Origin: CALLVY01 sp937899855
Lineage (GTDB): Bacteria > Bacteroidota > Bacteroidia > Chitinophagales > Saprospiraceae
NCBI GenBank assembly: GCA_039820405.1
Contig: JBCBQC010000024.1
Span: 1 to 64,000, forward strand
Direction: 5' to 3'
Length of the DNA stretch: 64,000 nt
Positions 35,184 through 43,116 of this stretch are shown in pieces. A model generated the notes under the pieces. That model made no database searches and was not told where the DNA came from. It saw nothing but the letters and a program-made list of their open reading frames with translations. Made by a program: the position numbers and the translations under genes. Each line of letters begins with the position of its first letter. Position 1 is the stretch's first letter.

Positions 35184-35693
35184 ATGAAGAAGTTAATTCG
35201 ATTGAGCTTTCTGGCGCTGGCCTTCCTGGCGGTAAAAATAGAAGCCGTGGAAGCCCAAAAATTTGGCTACCTCAGCTCGCAAGCCATCCTGGCCGAAATG
35301 CCGGAGGTCCAACTGATGAACGCCAATTTGCAGACGCTCGGAACCCAATTGCAGAAGAAGGGGCAGGGAATGCTCGCGGCATATAAAGAGAAGGAAGCAA
35401 ATGCCATGCGGAAAAAGGAACGTGGCGAGATGTCGCCCCTCGAAGAACAAACCGTACTGGAAGAATTGCAGAAGGAACAGGAAAGCATCATTCAGTTCGA
35501 GCAGAACATGCAAAAAGACCTCTCAGAGAAGGAGCAGGAATTGCTTAAGCCCATCTACGATAAGGTGAACACGGCCATCAAGCAGGTGGCTCAAGAAGGC
35601 GGCTACGAGATGATTTTTGAAGCCGGGGTACTGCTCTGGGCCGAAGAATCTACGGATGTCAGTGCCTTGGTAAAAGCCAAGCTGGGCCTCTAG
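35184..35693 (+). CDS. OmpH/Skp-family periplasmic chaperone, copy 2
   Basis: This is again 169 residues with a signal peptide (FLALAFLAVKIEAVEAQ), the opening strand KFGYLSSQAILAEMPEV, a charged coiled coil (about 50-120) and a closing strand (YEMIFEAGVLLWAEESTDVS). Sequence identity to copy 1 is modest, so the pair is an old duplication, usual in Bacteroidota. Each should form trimers and serve BamA clients. A perfect terminator follows 24 nt after the stop. Confidence 0.92.
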   Translation: MKKLIRLSFLALAFLAVKIEAVEAQKFGYLSSQAILAEMPEVQLMNANLQTLGTQLQKKGQGMLAAYKEKEANAMRKKERGEMSPLEEQTVLEELQKEQESIIQFEQNMQKDLSEKEQELLKPIYDKVNTAIKQVAQEGGYEMIFEAGVLLWAEESTDVSALVKAKLGL

Positions 35694-35716
35694 TTTAGCC
35701 CCTTTTTACGTTCCCG

Positions 35717-35748
35717 ACGGTCGGATAAGCTCAGTCTTATCCGACCGT
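35717..35748 (+). terminator. Intrinsic terminator after the skp genes
   Basis: ACGGTCGGATAAG (35717-35729) pairs perfectly with CTTATCCGACCGT (35736-35748), 6-nt loop, followed by TTTATTAAT. Confidence 0.92.
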
Positions 35749-35871
35749 TTTATTAATACTCCCCCTTCTAACGCTGAAAAGTCGTATATTAGGAGTGTGG
35801 TAGTGGCTTTATCTGGACGAGCGCATTATTGTTGCCCCCCAAAATAGCCGCTACCGTAGAGTAAAAACCTA

Positions 35872-36939
35872 ATGATTACAGAAATTCACTACCCGGAGAC
35901 CTTGGCTCCCGAGAAGCTGGACGAGTATCTGGCGAGGGGATGGTTCCGTATGGGTGCCATGATCTTCACTTGTCATTACCTCTGCTTCCACAACGAGCTT
36001 TACTCCGCCGTTTGGGCCCGGCTGCCCTTGGAAAACTATCGTTTTCGAAAAAGCCTCCGAAAAATCATCAACCGCAATCGCGAACGCTTTCGGACCATTA
36101 CCCGCCCCGCCATCTTTGACGATGACAAGGAGCGCCTCTACCAACTCCACAAGCAACGCTTCGAGGGTTACATCGCCCCCACCCTGCGCGAATCCCTCTT
36201 TGGCAGCAGCGACAAGTTCGATCTGTACAACACCTGGGAGACGAGCATCTACGATGGAGATCAGTTGATCGGGGCGAGCTTTTTCGATCTGGGTGCCGAT
36301 TCACTGGCCAGTATCATGGGGCTTTACGATCCCAGCTACGAACGCTTTAGCCTGGGCTTTTTTACCATGCTCATCGAGATCGAACACGGCTTACAAAAAA
36401 ATATGCACTACTACTATCCGGGCTACGTGGTGCCGGGTTACGGCCGCTTTGATTACAAACTGCGGATCGGATCGGTAGAGTATTTCGACGTACGGAGCAA
36501 AGGCTGGTATCCCTACGAGAAGATCGTAACGGACGATTTGCCTTCGGAAAAGCTGCGTTACCAATTGACCCTCCTTGAGGACGAACTGGAACATCGTCAG
36601 CTGCCGCACGATCGCCTCGTGTACCAACTCTACGATAAAAAACTATTTGGATTTGAAGACATGCGCTATTACCGCGCCCCGCTAATACTGCGCTGTGGGG
36701 TTAGTCACGACCAACGCAAGTGGCTCGTAGTCGATTTCGATTTTATTGAAGATCACTACCGCGTCTGTCTGGTTTCCCGTTTTGAGGAGCCTCTGGCCTT
36801 TATTTACGATTTATTCGAAGATGTCGATAGCGATCGCTGTATCCTCGAGTTTTTGTTTCTCAAAGCCATTCTCCTCGAACACGAAGATCCCATCGAGGTC
36901 GCCCACTTCATCGAAGTTGCCGGCCGTGATCTACGCTAG
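35872..36939 (+). CDS. ATE1-like (arginyl-tRNA--protein transferase C-terminal) GNAT protein
   Basis: The protein has 355 residues. Its middle (about 65-200) matches the C-terminal domain of arginyl-tRNA-protein transferases: FRKSLRKIINRNRERF, the YQLHKQRFEGYIA segment, then SIMGLYDPSYERFSLGFFTMLIEIEHGL and YYYPGYVVPGYGRFDYK, which parallels the GYYIPGCPKMRYK motif of ATE1/Bpt. It could attach an amino acid from tRNA to protein N-termini, an N-degron role that would fit the neighbouring clpB only loosely. The canonical N-terminal Cys-rich ATE domain is absent, and the last 130 residues are unfamiliar. Substrate unknown. Its 3' end overlaps convergent clpB by 9 bp. Confidence 0.75.
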   Translation: MITEIHYPETLAPEKLDEYLARGWFRMGAMIFTCHYLCFHNELYSAVWARLPLENYRFRKSLRKIINRNRERFRTITRPAIFDDDKERLYQLHKQRFEGYIAPTLRESLFGSSDKFDLYNTWETSIYDGDQLIGASFFDLGADSLASIMGLYDPSYERFSLGFFTMLIEIEHGLQKNMHYYYPGYVVPGYGRFDYKLRIGSVEYFDVRSKGWYPYEKIVTDDLPSEKLRYQLTLLEDELEHRQLPHDRLVYQLYDKKLFGFEDMRYYRAPLILRCGVSHDQRKWLVVDFDFIEDHYRVCLVSRFEEPLAFIYDLFEDVDSDRCILEFLFLKAILLEHEDPIEVAHFIEVAGRDLR

Positions 36940-39726
36940 GCCACTTTGCTCCTGTGGCTCTTCCCCCTTTTCTTCCTTTACCTCTTTTACCGCCTCTTCC
37001 ACTGCTTTAGTCGCTGCTTCGAGTTCTTCTACACTGGGTTTTTTACGTCTCCGTCGCCGGCGTCCACCGCCTTGTTCCTCCGCCTTGGGGGCTTCCTCTT
37101 CTGGGGCCTCTTGCTCTTCCACGGGGTGATCCCCAAAGACGATTTTCTTGTTTTCGACGTGGACGTAAATCGTGTCGCCCTCCCCAAACTGGCCACTGAG
37201 AACCACTTTAGACAGTTCGTTGACGATCTCCTTTTGCAGTACGCGCTTCATGGGACGGGCGCCAAATTGTGGGTCGTAGCCCAGGTCGGCCAACAGGTCT
37301 TTGGCCCGATCGCTGACGACTAGGGTGAGGCCCTGCTGGGCGAGCATCTTATAAGTCTTTTTGAGCAGCAGCTCCATGATTTTTTTAATTTCCGCCTTGG
37401 TGAGGGGCAGGAACATGATTTGCTCGTCGATTCGGTTGAGAAATTCGGGGCGGAGGTTTTCCTTGAGGGCTTCCAATACCTCTTCTTGCGTGGTCTCGAT
37501 GATGTCCTGGCGGTGTTCTTCTCCCAGGGCATCCAGGTCCTCAAAGTTTTCCAAAATCTTCTCCGCTCCCATATTGGAAGTCATGATAATGATGGAATTC
37601 TTGAAATTGGCGACGCGGCCCTTATTGTCCGTTAGTCGGCCATCGTCGAGTACCTGGAGGAGAATGTTGAAGGTATCGGGGTGGGCCTTTTCGATCTCGT
37701 CGAGCAGGATGATGGAATAGGGTTTGCGCCGGACGGCCTCGGTCAGCTGTCCCCCTTCGTCGTAGCCCACGTAGCCCGGAGGTGCTCCTACCAGCCGCGA
37801 TACCGAATGCCGCTCCTGGTATTCACTCATGTCGATCCGGGTGATGGCGCGCTCGTCATCGAAGAGCACTTCGGCCAGGGCCTTGGCCAATTCGGTCTTA
37901 CCCACTCCGGTGGGGCCGACGAAGATAAAGGAGCCGATGGGGCGGTTGGCATCCTGTAAGCCGGCCCGACTCCGCCGGACGGCATCCGAAACGGCTTGTA
38001 CCGCTTCGCGTTGTCCGATCAGACGTTGGCCGATTTGATCTTCTAGTTCGAGTAATTTTTCCTTTTCGCTCTGCATCATCTTTTGCAGCGGGATTCCCGT
38101 CCAGCGCGATACCACCTCGGCAATATCGTTGCCGGTGACTTCGTCGTTGGTAAAGCGATTTTCCTCGGGCAACTGGTCCAGCTTTTCCTCCGCCGCTTTG
38201 AGTTTGGCCTCTTCTTCTTTGAGCTGACCGTATCGGATTTTGGCCACCGCTTCGAAGTCGCTGTCCCGTTCGGCCTTCTCCGCCTGGAGTTCTAATTCTT
38301 CGATGTTCTTTTTGATGCCCTGGATGGTATCCACCACTTCTTTTTCGTTTTGCCAAGCCGCCGTCACGGATTCCAGGTTTTCGCGGGCGTTGGCGATTTG
38401 CTCATTGATGGCGGTTAATTTCTTCTTGGTCTTTTCGCGTTTGATGGCCTCGCGTTCGATTTCCAACTGGCGGACCTTGCGCTCCAATTCGTCTACTTCG
38501 TCGGGCACCGAGTCGAGCTCCAGCCGCAATTTGGCGGCGGACTCGTCGATCAGGTCAATGGCCTTGTCGGGAAGGCTGCGGTCGGAGATGTAGCGGTGCG
38601 ACAGCTCGGCGGCGGCGATCAGTGCTTCGTCGAGGATTTCGATTTTGTGGTATACCTCGTAGCGCTCCTGTAGGCCCCGAAGGATGGAGATGGTATCTTC
38701 TACGCTGGGTTCGTCGATGACGACGGTTTGGAAGCGGCGGACGAGGGCCTTGTCCTGTTCGAAGTACTTTTGGTATTCGTCGAGGGTCGTCGCTCCGACG
38801 GTGCGCAGTTCGCCACGGGCCAGAGCGGGCTTGAGGATATTGGCCGCATCCATGGCACCACTGCCGCCGCCCGCGCCGATTAGGGTATGGATCTCGTCGA
38901 TAAACAGAATGACTTCGCCACCGGAATTGGTCACTTCCTTGATGACGCTTTTGAGGCGTTCTTCAAATTCTCCTTTGAATTTAGCGCCCGCTACGAGAGA
39001 GGCGATGTCGAGGGCAAAAATCTTTTTGGAGATTAGGTTCTCCGGGACGTCTTGCTTGACGATGCGCCAGGCCAGTCCTTCCACGATGGCGGTTTTACCC
39101 ACTCCCGCTTCCCCGATTACGATGGGGTTGTTCTTCTTCCGCCGGGAAAGGATGTGCAGCAGTCGGCGGATTTCCTCGTCGCGACCGATGATGGGGTCCA
39201 GCTCGCCGGATTCGGCACGCTCGTTGAGATTGATGGCGAATTTGGATAAAGCATTGTAGTTGCCATCGGTGCTTTGGTTGGTCACTTTACGGCCCTTGCG
39301 CAGTGCTGCGATGGCCTCCTTGAGGCCCGCCTCGGCAACGCCCAGGGACTGGAGCAGCTTGGCACCCTGGTCCTTTCCCTGTAGGATGCCGAGAATCATC
39401 AGCTCGATCGAGATAAACTCATCGCCAAAGGATTTGAGCATCTTTTTGGCGCGGCTCAGGGCCTTGTTGGCGTCCGGGGTGAGGTATTGCTTTTCTTCGC
39501 CTTTGACTTGTGGAAACTTGCGAATCTCCTCGGCGAGGCGCCGTTCGAGGGCCATCATGTCGACGTCCATCTTTTTGAACAGAAACTGGGTAACGTTTTC
39601 ATCGGTTTCGAGAATGCCTTTGATCAGGTGAACCGTACCGACCGTTTGTTGGCTCAGTTTGGCAGCGAGTTGCTGGGCTTTCAGAATCGCTTCCTGCGAT
39701 TTGATGGTAAAATTATCGTAGGTCAT
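36931..39726 (-). CDS. clpB: ATP-dependent disaggregase ClpB with charged C-terminal extension
   Basis: This is a Hsp100 chaperone (931 residues) that pulls proteins out of aggregates with DnaK. In order: N-domain (1-145), AAA1 with Walker A GEAGVGKT (Lys211), the coiled-coil middle domain (about 400-530) that separates ClpB from ClpC/ClpA, and AAA2 with GPTGVGKTE. There is no IGF loop for ClpP, so it should not feed a protease. Beyond the usual end near VHVENKKIVFGD a tail of about 60 residues is added: Glu-rich, then GGGRRRRRRKKP, then acidic helix. A 142-residue gene upstream overlaps its start in an ATGA arrangement. Confidence 0.96.
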   Translation of the reverse strand: MTYDNFTIKSQEAILKAQQLAAKLSQQTVGTVHLIKGILETDENVTQFLFKKMDVDMMALERRLAEEIRKFPQVKGEEKQYLTPDANKALSRAKKMLKSFGDEFISIELMILGILQGKDQGAKLLQSLGVAEAGLKEAIAALRKGRKVTNQSTDGNYNALSKFAINLNERAESGELDPIIGRDEEIRRLLHILSRRKKNNPIVIGEAGVGKTAIVEGLAWRIVKQDVPENLISKKIFALDIASLVAGAKFKGEFEERLKSVIKEVTNSGGEVILFIDEIHTLIGAGGGSGAMDAANILKPALARGELRTVGATTLDEYQKYFEQDKALVRRFQTVVIDEPSVEDTISILRGLQERYEVYHKIEILDEALIAAAELSHRYISDRSLPDKAIDLIDESAAKLRLELDSVPDEVDELERKVRQLEIEREAIKREKTKKKLTAINEQIANARENLESVTAAWQNEKEVVDTIQGIKKNIEELELQAEKAERDSDFEAVAKIRYGQLKEEEAKLKAAEEKLDQLPEENRFTNDEVTGNDIAEVVSRWTGIPLQKMMQSEKEKLLELEDQIGQRLIGQREAVQAVSDAVRRSRAGLQDANRPIGSFIFVGPTGVGKTELAKALAEVLFDDERAITRIDMSEYQERHSVSRLVGAPPGYVGYDEGGQLTEAVRRKPYSIILLDEIEKAHPDTFNILLQVLDDGRLTDNKGRVANFKNSIIIMTSNMGAEKILENFEDLDALGEEHRQDIIETTQEEVLEALKENLRPEFLNRIDEQIMFLPLTKAEIKKIMELLLKKTYKMLAQQGLTLVVSDRAKDLLADLGYDPQFGARPMKRVLQKEIVNELSKVVLSGQFGEGDTIYVHVENKKIVFGDHPVEEQEAPEEEAPKAEEQGGGRRRRRRKKPSVEELEAATKAVEEAVKEVKEEKGEEPQEQSGLA

Positions 39727-40151
39727 GAATCGTGTTTTGAAGAAAGATCTCGGTACAGCATTTGGCTTTGTTGGATGCGATCGAGACGGTTGAAGGAAAA
39801 TACTTCCGCATTGGCTTCTACGTATTCAAAAATAGCCAAAGCTTTTTTTAATTGGGCGATCGCCCGTTCAATTTGTTGATTTTGGCTCAAAATTTCCGCT
39901 TCCTTGGCGAGTAGGGCCGCCAACAATTCGAGTTGGGGGACGCTGAGGCCCCGCTCTTGAAGCAGGTAGTACAACAAACCGGAGGGGTCGCCTTCCACCA
40001 GTTGATCGGGGTCGATTTGGAGCCAGCTGTGGTAGTACTCCCGGATTTCCTCCAGGGCTTCGGGGGTATCCAGCCCCGCCAATTGGGCAAAGGTGCGGGC
40101 CAGGTCGGCGAGCAATTTTTGGATGATGTCGTAACGCGATTTGGAAATCAT
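39723..40151 (-). CDS. Unknown helical protein translationally coupled to clpB
   Basis: I do not recognise a named family with confidence; the layout resembles DUF6483-like proteins. The 142 residues are almost entirely helical (YDIIQKLLADLARTFAQL, QIERAIAQLKKALAIFEYV), like one or two TPR-type hairpins. The stop overlaps the clpB start as ATGA on the minus strand, so ribosomes finishing this gene can restart on clpB. That suggests coordinated amounts and maybe a chaperone-related role; this is inference from layout only. Confidence 0.75.
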   Translation of the reverse strand: MISKSRYDIIQKLLADLARTFAQLAGLDTPEALEEIREYYHSWLQIDPDQLVEGDPSGLLYYLLQERGLSVPQLELLAALLAKEAEILSQNQQIERAIAQLKKALAIFEYVEANAEVFSFNRLDRIQQSQMLYRDLSSKHDS

Positions 40152-40194
40152 AGGTGCCGGAGCTTAAATGCTAAACTGCTGGTGAATGGATGAC

Positions 40195-41127
40195 TTAGAG
40201 TAGCAGTTCATCGTAACTAAAAAACGTAGTAAAACCTTTTTCGTTGCAGTAACGCTGGGTTTCTTCCCGCGTTCGGTCGGAGGTCAAGAGCACAAAGTCG
40301 CCGCCCCAGGCACCGAGCGATTTGACGCTGCCCCAAAAATCGGCAAAGCGACTTTTTTTGACCGGTTCCAAGCGGAGGGCTTCGGCCACCAGGGCCTCGT
40401 GGGCGTCGAGCAGTGCGGCGAAGTCGTCAAGGCTTTCGCAATTTGGTATTTTGCGGCTCCAAGCCGAAATTTTATCTATCAAAGGGGTTTTCTTTTCTAC
40501 CATCGCTCGGTAGCGGGCGATGCCTTCCCGACTGTTTTGCTTTTGCTCCAGGTACACCCAAAACAGGTGTTCGCGAAAGGGGGGATCAAAGGGGCTCGCC
40601 CTGCTTTGTGGACCGGTGGTCGTTCGTTGGTAGTAGATGGGGCCGGTGGCGGTAGCGCAGGCGATGTCGTAGCCGGAGCCTCCGAAGGTATCGGCCAGCA
40701 ATTGGTAGGGGTCGACGCCGGCCCACTGGGCTAGGGTGGCGATCAGGGTGGAGCTGCTGCCCAGGCCCCAGTGGCGGGGAAATTCCAGGCGACTGGTGGC
40801 CAATACGCCTTGACCGGGTGAGAGAAAGCCGGGGTTTTGGCGACGGATGGCTTGGAGGATTTGACGCAAGCGTTGGGCTGTGGGTTGGTCGCTGGCTTGG
40901 AGGATCTGGCCATCTCCCAGATCGAAGTGGCCCTGGAACCAGGGGCTTCCATCGGGGTTTTCGCTACGCCAGTGTAGGCTGCCCCGGTCGGTATGGGGGC
41001 GGAGGTGCAGCTGCTGGCCGAGGCGGGTGGGGAGTGCGAGGGAGAGGGCGCCATCGAGGACAAAATATTCCCCGGTGAGCAATAGTTTGCCCCGAGCTCG
41101 GTAGCTTTGTTCGGTAAAAATGGCCAT
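40195..41127 (-). CDS. GYDIA-family GHMP kinase
   Basis: This is a GHMP-fold small-molecule kinase of 310 residues found across Bacteroidota and named for its motif: FGGSGYDIACATATG (about 149-163) replaces the usual third motif. Other landmarks are the opening GKLLLTGEYFVLDGALSLALP and the phosphate-binding loop HWGLGSSSTLIATLA. It is related to mevalonate and phosphomevalonate kinases, and a role in isoprenoid precursor supply has been proposed. No other mevalonate genes are adjacent. A TAGCTTTG box ends 4 nt before the ATG, predicting a leaderless mRNA, and shares its promoter region with the divergent MtfA-like gene. Confidence 0.9.
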   Translation of the reverse strand: MAIFTEQSYRARGKLLLTGEYFVLDGALSLALPTRLGQQLHLRPHTDRGSLHWRSENPDGSPWFQGHFDLGDGQILQASDQPTAQRLRQILQAIRRQNPGFLSPGQGVLATSRLEFPRHWGLGSSSTLIATLAQWAGVDPYQLLADTFGGSGYDIACATATGPIYYQRTTTGPQSRASPFDPPFREHLFWVYLEQKQNSREGIARYRAMVEKKTPLIDKISAWSRKIPNCESLDDFAALLDAHEALVAEALRLEPVKKSRFADFWGSVKSLGAWGGDFVLLTSDRTREETQRYCNEKGFTTFFSYDELLL

Positions 41128-41131
41128 ATGG

Positions 41132-41139
41132 CAAAGCTA
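41132..41139 (-). promoter_or_regulatory. -7 element (TAGCTTTG) of the GHMP kinase gene, leaderless layout
   Basis: This is an exact TAnnTTTG match ending 4 nt before the start codon. A TTTG (minus strand, 41165-41162) is 22 nt upstream as a possible -33. Confidence 0.6.
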
Positions 41140-41183
41140 AGGGATTTTTTGTCGACAAAAACAAATTTTACCCCAACGCTTAT

Positions 41184-41191
41184 TAATTTTG
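41184..41191 (+). promoter_or_regulatory. -7 element (TAATTTTG) of the MtfA-like gene
   Basis: This is an exact TAnnTTTG match, 18 nt before the ATG at 41210. Together with the minus-strand box at 41132-41139 it forms a compact divergent promoter. Confidence 0.55.
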
Positions 41192-41209
41192 AGTTTGCAA
41201 ATCACCGGT

Positions 41210-42085
41210 ATGTTATCACGACTCTTGTACCTTCCTTTCGTCGCCGCTACGATCATCAGTCTGTACCTCACCTTCGAGGTCGATGAGGGCTACTCCTGGT
41301 ACATCATCCCCCCGGTAGTCGCGCTCTCGGCCATTTATTTTCTCTCCCCCCAGATCGACTGGTGGTGGTACCTGCGCCACCCCCCCGTCATGAATCAGAA
41401 GCTGTCGGAGCTCATTCACCGGATGAATCCCTTTTACGCGGCACTGTCCCCGGAGGATAAAAAGCGTTTTCAGGACCGCGTCGAACTCTACGTGCGGGCC
41501 AACGCTTACATTTCCAAAGGCATCAAAGAAGATGGCGTTCCCCCCGATGAGGTCGTCTACTTCGTCGCCACCTGTATCACCCAGCTCACTTTTGGGCTCG
41601 TCGATTTTCGGCTCCCCCTTTTCGAACGCATCGTCATCTATCCCGCCCCCTTTCCTTCGCCCCAGTTTCCCGAGCACATCCACGCCTCCGAGATTTTTGC
41701 CGAAGACGGCGTACTGATCTTTGCGGTACATCCGCTCATGGAGGGCATCATCCGACCGGACCAGTACAATATCGGCTTCCACGAATACGCCCAAGCGTTT
41801 ATCGTCAGCTACCCCGACGCGGCTTACGCGCGCCGGGAAGAAGTGAATTGGGAGATCTTGGAGGCCATCAGTGGTTTTAGCGAAGAGAAAATTCGTAAGA
41901 CGATTGGTTTGGACTTGGTGGATCAGCGGGCGGTGTGCATCCATCATTTCTTCCATTTTGCCCGTTCTTTTCGGGAGCATCTACCCGATCTGTACGAGCG
42001 GCACCGCTCCATTTTCAATCTCGATCCCCTGCGGGCGGGCAGTCCCATCGTCGATCGGCGTCGGGGGGATGGCCCCCTGACTTAG
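41210..42085 (+). CDS. MtfA-related membrane protein with degenerate zinc motif
   Basis: The protein has 291 residues. Two N-terminal hydrophobic segments (about 5-22 and 31-46) anchor a domain resembling the MtfA (Mlc titration factor) peptidases, which carry HEXXH. Here the corresponding sequence is NIGFHEYAQAF: His191 and Glu192 are kept but the second histidine is Gln195. Downstream, the ExFA-type third-ligand region reads AVCIHHFFHF without the expected Glu. The fold appears complete, so this is probably a pseudo-peptidase with a binding or scaffold role. ATG 41210 is used; a TTG at 41189 lies within the promoter box. It converges with the M48-like gene, with stop codons overlapping by 4 bp. 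Confidence 0.72.
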   Translation: MLSRLLYLPFVAATIISLYLTFEVDEGYSWYIIPPVVALSAIYFLSPQIDWWWYLRHPPVMNQKLSELIHRMNPFYAALSPEDKKRFQDRVELYVRANAYISKGIKEDGVPPDEVVYFVATCITQLTFGLVDFRLPLFERIVIYPAPFPSPQFPEHIHASEIFAEDGVLIFAVHPLMEGIIRPDQYNIGFHEYAQAFIVSYPDAAYARREEVNWEILEAISGFSEEKIRKTIGLDLVDQRAVCIHHFFHFARSFREHLPDLYERHRSIFNLDPLRAGSPIVDRRRGDGPLT

Positions 42086-42924
42086 GGAAGGTTGGCCAGT
42101 ACTTTTTGGGCGTAGGCGCCGTTGCTGAGCCGAATTCCACAACCCCCATCCCGTTGAGCGAGTTGGCCTACGCGGCTGGCGCGACCGTTGTAGTCGCGGC
42201 GTTCGATCCAGAGCATATCCCGTTCCACATTGGCGGCGTAAAGGGGGACCAAGCCCGCCGGATCCCAAATAGAAGTTTGGCAGATCAACTCGATGGTCTG
42301 TTCATCCGTAACGAGTAAGTCCTCTTCCTCGAAGTCCAGGGTACTCAGGGCATGGGCGATGCTGTTGGGCGTCGCGCCATTGGGAGAGGGGCTGCCGTTG
42401 ACCAAATCGACGAGGATGGTGGTATTGAACTGGTTGAGTAGGCGGTTGAAGAGGTATTTTTCATTCATTAGGGTCAGCTCACAGGCCATGATATAGTACA
42501 ATTCGTTTTCGGCGCCGATGGATTTGAGCAGGCCCGTGGTCAGGTAGAGGTGGCCACCGGGCAGGACGAAGGCGTTCTTTTGTTCGTCGAGCAGCACGTG
42601 GAGGTTCCAGGGACGTTCGGGATCCCAGCGATCGTCGGTGGGGGAATAGCGATCGCGGCGGAGGTCATCGTAGGCTTGGCTGTAGAGCTGGTGGAGGTAG
42701 TCGTAGGCTTCGTCGTAGGGGGCGAGGTTGGGGAGGAGGGAAAACTCGCGGGTATTGCTTTGGATGGCACCTTCCACCAGATCCCCGAGGGCTTCGCGTT
42801 GGGTTTTGGTAAACTCGCTGGGTCGGATCAGGTCATCGTCTTCGGGGGTGCAGGCTGGCAGCAGTCCCACCAGTGCCAATAAGGCCAGACCGGACAGTAC
42901 TCGGGATAGGGGGCGGGCGAACAT
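42082..42924 (-). CDS. M48-related lipoprotein lacking the HEXXH zinc motif
   Basis: The 280-residue product has a lipoprotein signal (ALLALVGLLPAC, acylated Cys25). The M48 landmark strand NAFVLPGGHLYLTTGLL (117-133) is well preserved, but the next helix, where HEIGH should stand, reads YIMACELTLMNEKY: Cys148-Glu-Leu-Thr-Leu152 replaces both histidines. Zinc binding and proteolysis should be lost. Start ATG 42924 is used; a TTG at 42942 adds six residues. A catalytically intact M48 lipoprotein is encoded at 33.5 kb. It neighbours another peptidase relative with a damaged zinc site. Confidence 0.8.
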   Translation of the reverse strand: MFARPLSRVLSGLALLALVGLLPACTPEDDDLIRPSEFTKTQREALGDLVEGAIQSNTREFSLLPNLAPYDEAYDYLHQLYSQAYDDLRRDRYSPTDDRWDPERPWNLHVLLDEQKNAFVLPGGHLYLTTGLLKSIGAENELYYIMACELTLMNEKYLFNRLLNQFNTTILVDLVNGSPSPNGATPNSIAHALSTLDFEEEDLLVTDEQTIELICQTSIWDPAGLVPLYAANVERDMLWIERRDYNGRASRVGQLAQRDGGCGIRLSNGAYAQKVLANLP

Positions 42925-43037
42925 AGTTATGTTATTTTGCAATGGTTATGCAAGGAAAATGCTGCAAAAACCAATCCAAAGTATGTTAAAAAAATAGCAT
43001 AAAAGGTCGGGAAATCGGCAAGGGAGGGGACAAAAAA

Positions 43038-43071
43038 AAGCTTCCAGACCTTTAAGGTGTGCTGGAAGCTT
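43038..43071 (-). terminator. Terminator of the first acyl-CoA synthetase gene
   Basis: AAGCTTCCAG and CTGGAAGCTT (43038-43047 and 43062-43071) pair perfectly; on the minus strand the stem is followed by an uninterrupted T tract. It lies 46 nt after the stop at 43117. Confidence 0.85.
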
Positions 43072-43116
43072 GGGTGTTTGTTTTTTGTTCTGCTATGTAA
43101 ATATAGTAAAAAAAAG

